In this document: positions 5,882-7,524 of the stretch, one piece after another | Numbering within the stretch: the first letter of the stretch is position 1 | Layout of the letters: the number at the start of each line of letters is the position of its first letter | NCBI GenBank assembly: GCA_030146285.1 | Contig: JASLBZ010000139.1 | Location: forward strand, 1-7,524 | Source of the DNA: Neisseriaceae bacterium | GTDB taxonomy: Bacteria > Pseudomonadota > Gammaproteobacteria > Burkholderiales > Neisseriaceae | Reading direction: 5' to 3' | Length of the DNA: 7,524 bases | Translations under genes and position numbers: made by a program | Notes under the pieces: generated by a model | Databases searched by the model: none | What the model saw: only the letters and a program-made list of their open reading frames with translations | Told to the model about the DNA's origin: nothing

Positions 5882-6334
5882 ATTCAATCTATATTAACTT
5901 TGCTTGCTGTAAATCAAATAAAAAAACTAAGGTGAAAATAAAAGTAAATCATTTTGAAAAAACAAAATACTGTTTTTGAATGTATTTATTTTTATAATTA
6001 TTTGATATTAATGCTCTTGTTTAATGTGCTGTGGGTTTGGAGTTTTATTTAAATTGTTGATTAGGTTGATTGCTTTGTATTTATATACACTTTTGTCATG
6101 TAATTTTAATTAATTTAAATAAAATTAACGAAATAGAATGGCTGATGAGCAAAGATGTGATTTAGCATTTATCATTGTTTTAGGTTTTTGGTTTCATTGT
6201 TTTCAAATTGGAAAAAAAGCAGCATGAAAAACCATTTGCTTAATTCTTATGGCATTATTTAATCTGTTTTTTAAATTTTGTTTATACTTGATGTTAATAT
6301 TGTCACGACTGTTATGGAATGATTTGGAAGAGCA

Positions 6335-7524
6335 ATGAGAATACTGCACACGTCCGACTGGCATTTGGGACGCGCCTTGTATGGAAAAAAACGCTATGCT
6401 GAATTTGAAGCATTTTTAAACTGGTTGCTCAATACCATGAAGGAAGAAAAAATCGATGTTTTATTGGTTGCTGGCGATGTTTTTGACAGCAATACGCCAA
6501 GCAATCGTGCACAAGGTTTGTATTACCAGTTCTTGTGTCGTGTTGCCAATACCGGTTGTCGTCATGTGGTGATTATTGCTGGAAATCATGATTCACCTTC
6601 TTTTTTAAATGCACCAAAAAATTTATTAAAGGCATTGAATGTCTATGTGATTGGAGCCATGACTGAAGATTTATCGGAAGAGGTCGTGGTATTGAAGCAG
6701 CATGATTCTGTAGAGGCTGTTGTGTGTGCGATTCCGTACTTGCGGGACAAAGACATTCGCATATTGGAAGCTGGTGAAAATATCGACAGCAAAAATGCCA
6801 AATTGGTTGCCGGTTTGGCTTCGCACTATGCAGAGGTTTGTGAACTTGCTCAAAAAACTGTTCAAGACGTGATGGCACAGCAGCCAGAACGTGTGCAAGA
6901 CATTCCGATTATTGGCATGGGGCATTTGTTTACCGCTGGTGGTAAAACCATCGATGGGGATGGTGTTCGCGAGTTGTATGTTGGCTCATTGGCACACGTT
7001 GGACAGGATGTGTTTCCAATGGCGATGGATTATTTGGCACTAGGCCATTTGCATGTGCCGCAAAAAGTAGCAGGCTTAGAGCACATTCGATATTGTGGTT
7101 CGCCCATTGCCATGGGTTATGGCGAAGCAAAACAAGAAAAACAGGTCTTAATAGTCGATTTTGACGGCAAAAAACCACAGGTGATGGCCAAGGCAGTGCC
7201 TTGTTTTCAAGTTTTGAAACGAATAACAGGCAACCTGAATGAAATACTCAATGAAATAGCAGCTTTGAAAATGAGTTCAGTAGATGCATGGCTAGAAATT
7301 GAATACACGGGCAATGAATTGGTGAGTAATTTACGAGATCAATTGGATGCTGCCGTTGCAAAGACATCATTAGACATTTTGCGAATTAAAAACCAACGTC
7401 TTGTGGACAGTGTTTTACACGCCACTTCGCTTGAGGATACTTTGGATGATTTAAATCCTGATTTGGTGTTTTCACGTTGTTTGGATAGCTATGCGATTGA
7501 AGAGGATGAACGCAGTGAGCTGCA
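6335..7524 (+). CDS. sbcD: Exonuclease SbcCD subunit D (3' partial)
   Basis: Mre11-type Mn2+-dependent nuclease subunit. With the SbcC ATPase it opens DNA hairpins and degrades protein-blocked or palindromic ends in the cytoplasm. The frame is open from the ATG at 6335 to the window edge, 396 full codons, close to the usual length of about 400, so little is missing. The phosphoesterase metal motifs are present: HTSDWHLG (5-12, Asp8 and His10), GDVFD (47-51, Asp48), GNHD (82-85, Asn83 and catalytic His84), GMGH (193-196) and GHLH (236-239). The C-terminal part from about residue 270 matches the capping and SbcC-binding region in position only. GGAAG (6326-6330) lies 4 bases before the ATG. sbcC normally follows and would be expected just beyond the window. 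No key residue is lost. Confidence 0.95.
   Translation, partial: MRILHTSDWHLGRALYGKKRYAEFEAFLNWLLNTMKEEKIDVLLVAGDVFDSNTPSNRAQGLYYQFLCRVANTGCRHVVIIAGNHDSPSFLNAPKNLLKALNVYVIGAMTEDLSEEVVVLKQHDSVEAVVCAIPYLRDKDIRILEAGENIDSKNAKLVAGLASHYAEVCELAQKTVQDVMAQQPERVQDIPIIGMGHLFTAGGKTIDGDGVRELYVGSLAHVGQDVFPMAMDYLALGHLHVPQKVAGLEHIRYCGSPIAMGYGEAKQEKQVLIVDFDGKKPQVMAKAVPCFQVLKRITGNLNEILNEIAALKMSSVDAWLEIEYTGNELVSNLRDQLDAAVAKTSLDILRIKNQRLVDSVLHATSLEDTLDDLNPDLVFSRCLDSYAIEEDERSEL

Larger units (their letters stand above)
5357..6334. other. Long AT-rich intergenic region before sbcD
   Basis: Nearly 1 kb without a convincing protein gene. From left to right it holds the operator at 5368-5384, the palindrome AAGCGCTT within 5409-5416, an inverted repeat TTGAC-N7-GTCAA (5644-5660), an AT-rich hairpin TTATCAAAA / TTTTGATAA (5712-5720, 5729-5737), a strong minus-strand terminator (5768-5802) with a possible small RNA upstream of it, an inverted repeat TAATTTTA / TAAAATTA (6101-6108, 6120-6127), a 29-codon ORF (6138-6227), and a possible sbcD -10 box TATACT (6283-6288) without a clear -35. 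Confidence 0.6.

Noticed and set aside
6573..7178. Three minus-strand ORFs opposite sbcD
   Set aside because: All antisense shadows of the SbcD reading frame, overlapping each other and without coding signals.

Overview
The window looks like chromosome of an AT-rich gammaproteobacterium. The Rep helicase, YgfB/YecA-type UPF0149 protein, NlpE-like lipoprotein and SbcD all point that way, and coding DNA is visibly less AT-rich than the long AT-rich spacers. The genus cannot be fixed from the sequence; marine lineages with moderate GC would fit. There is no transposase, integrase, CRISPR array, tRNA or rRNA.

Layout. (1) 1-1959: Rep-type DNA helicase on the plus strand, missing only its extreme N-terminus at the window edge. 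(2) 2092-2559: a small lipoprotein with an NlpE-like domain, ending at a symmetrical terminator (2586-2614) shared with the convergent UPF0149 gene (2624-3190, minus). (3) 3397-3428: a second near-perfect hairpin terminator, serving a 60-residue unknown protein (3437-3619, minus). Upstream of that gene is an AT-rich spacer with an exact FNR/Anr-type palindrome. (4) 3976-4659, minus: a DUF2786 protein. (5) 4794-5356, minus: a compact two-gene unit of a shortened FrmR/CsoR-family protein and a four-helix DUF3147 membrane protein. A TATACT -10 box fused to a G-tract operator of FrmR/RcnR type lies in front of it. (6) 5357-6334: almost 1 kb without a convincing gene, holding a strong minus-strand terminator that no visible gene uses. 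(7) 6335-7524: sbcD, running off the right edge.

The two end genes are DNA-maintenance functions: Rep clears replication forks, and SbcD is the nuclease subunit that cuts hairpins and blocked ends. The middle is a set of small unrelated accessory genes. The most unusual items are the FrmR-like protein that lacks the sensor cysteine yet keeps a family-type operator, the orphan terminator that suggests a small RNA, and the FNR-type site before an unknown small gene. I did not find a clear new multi-gene defence or mobile system.
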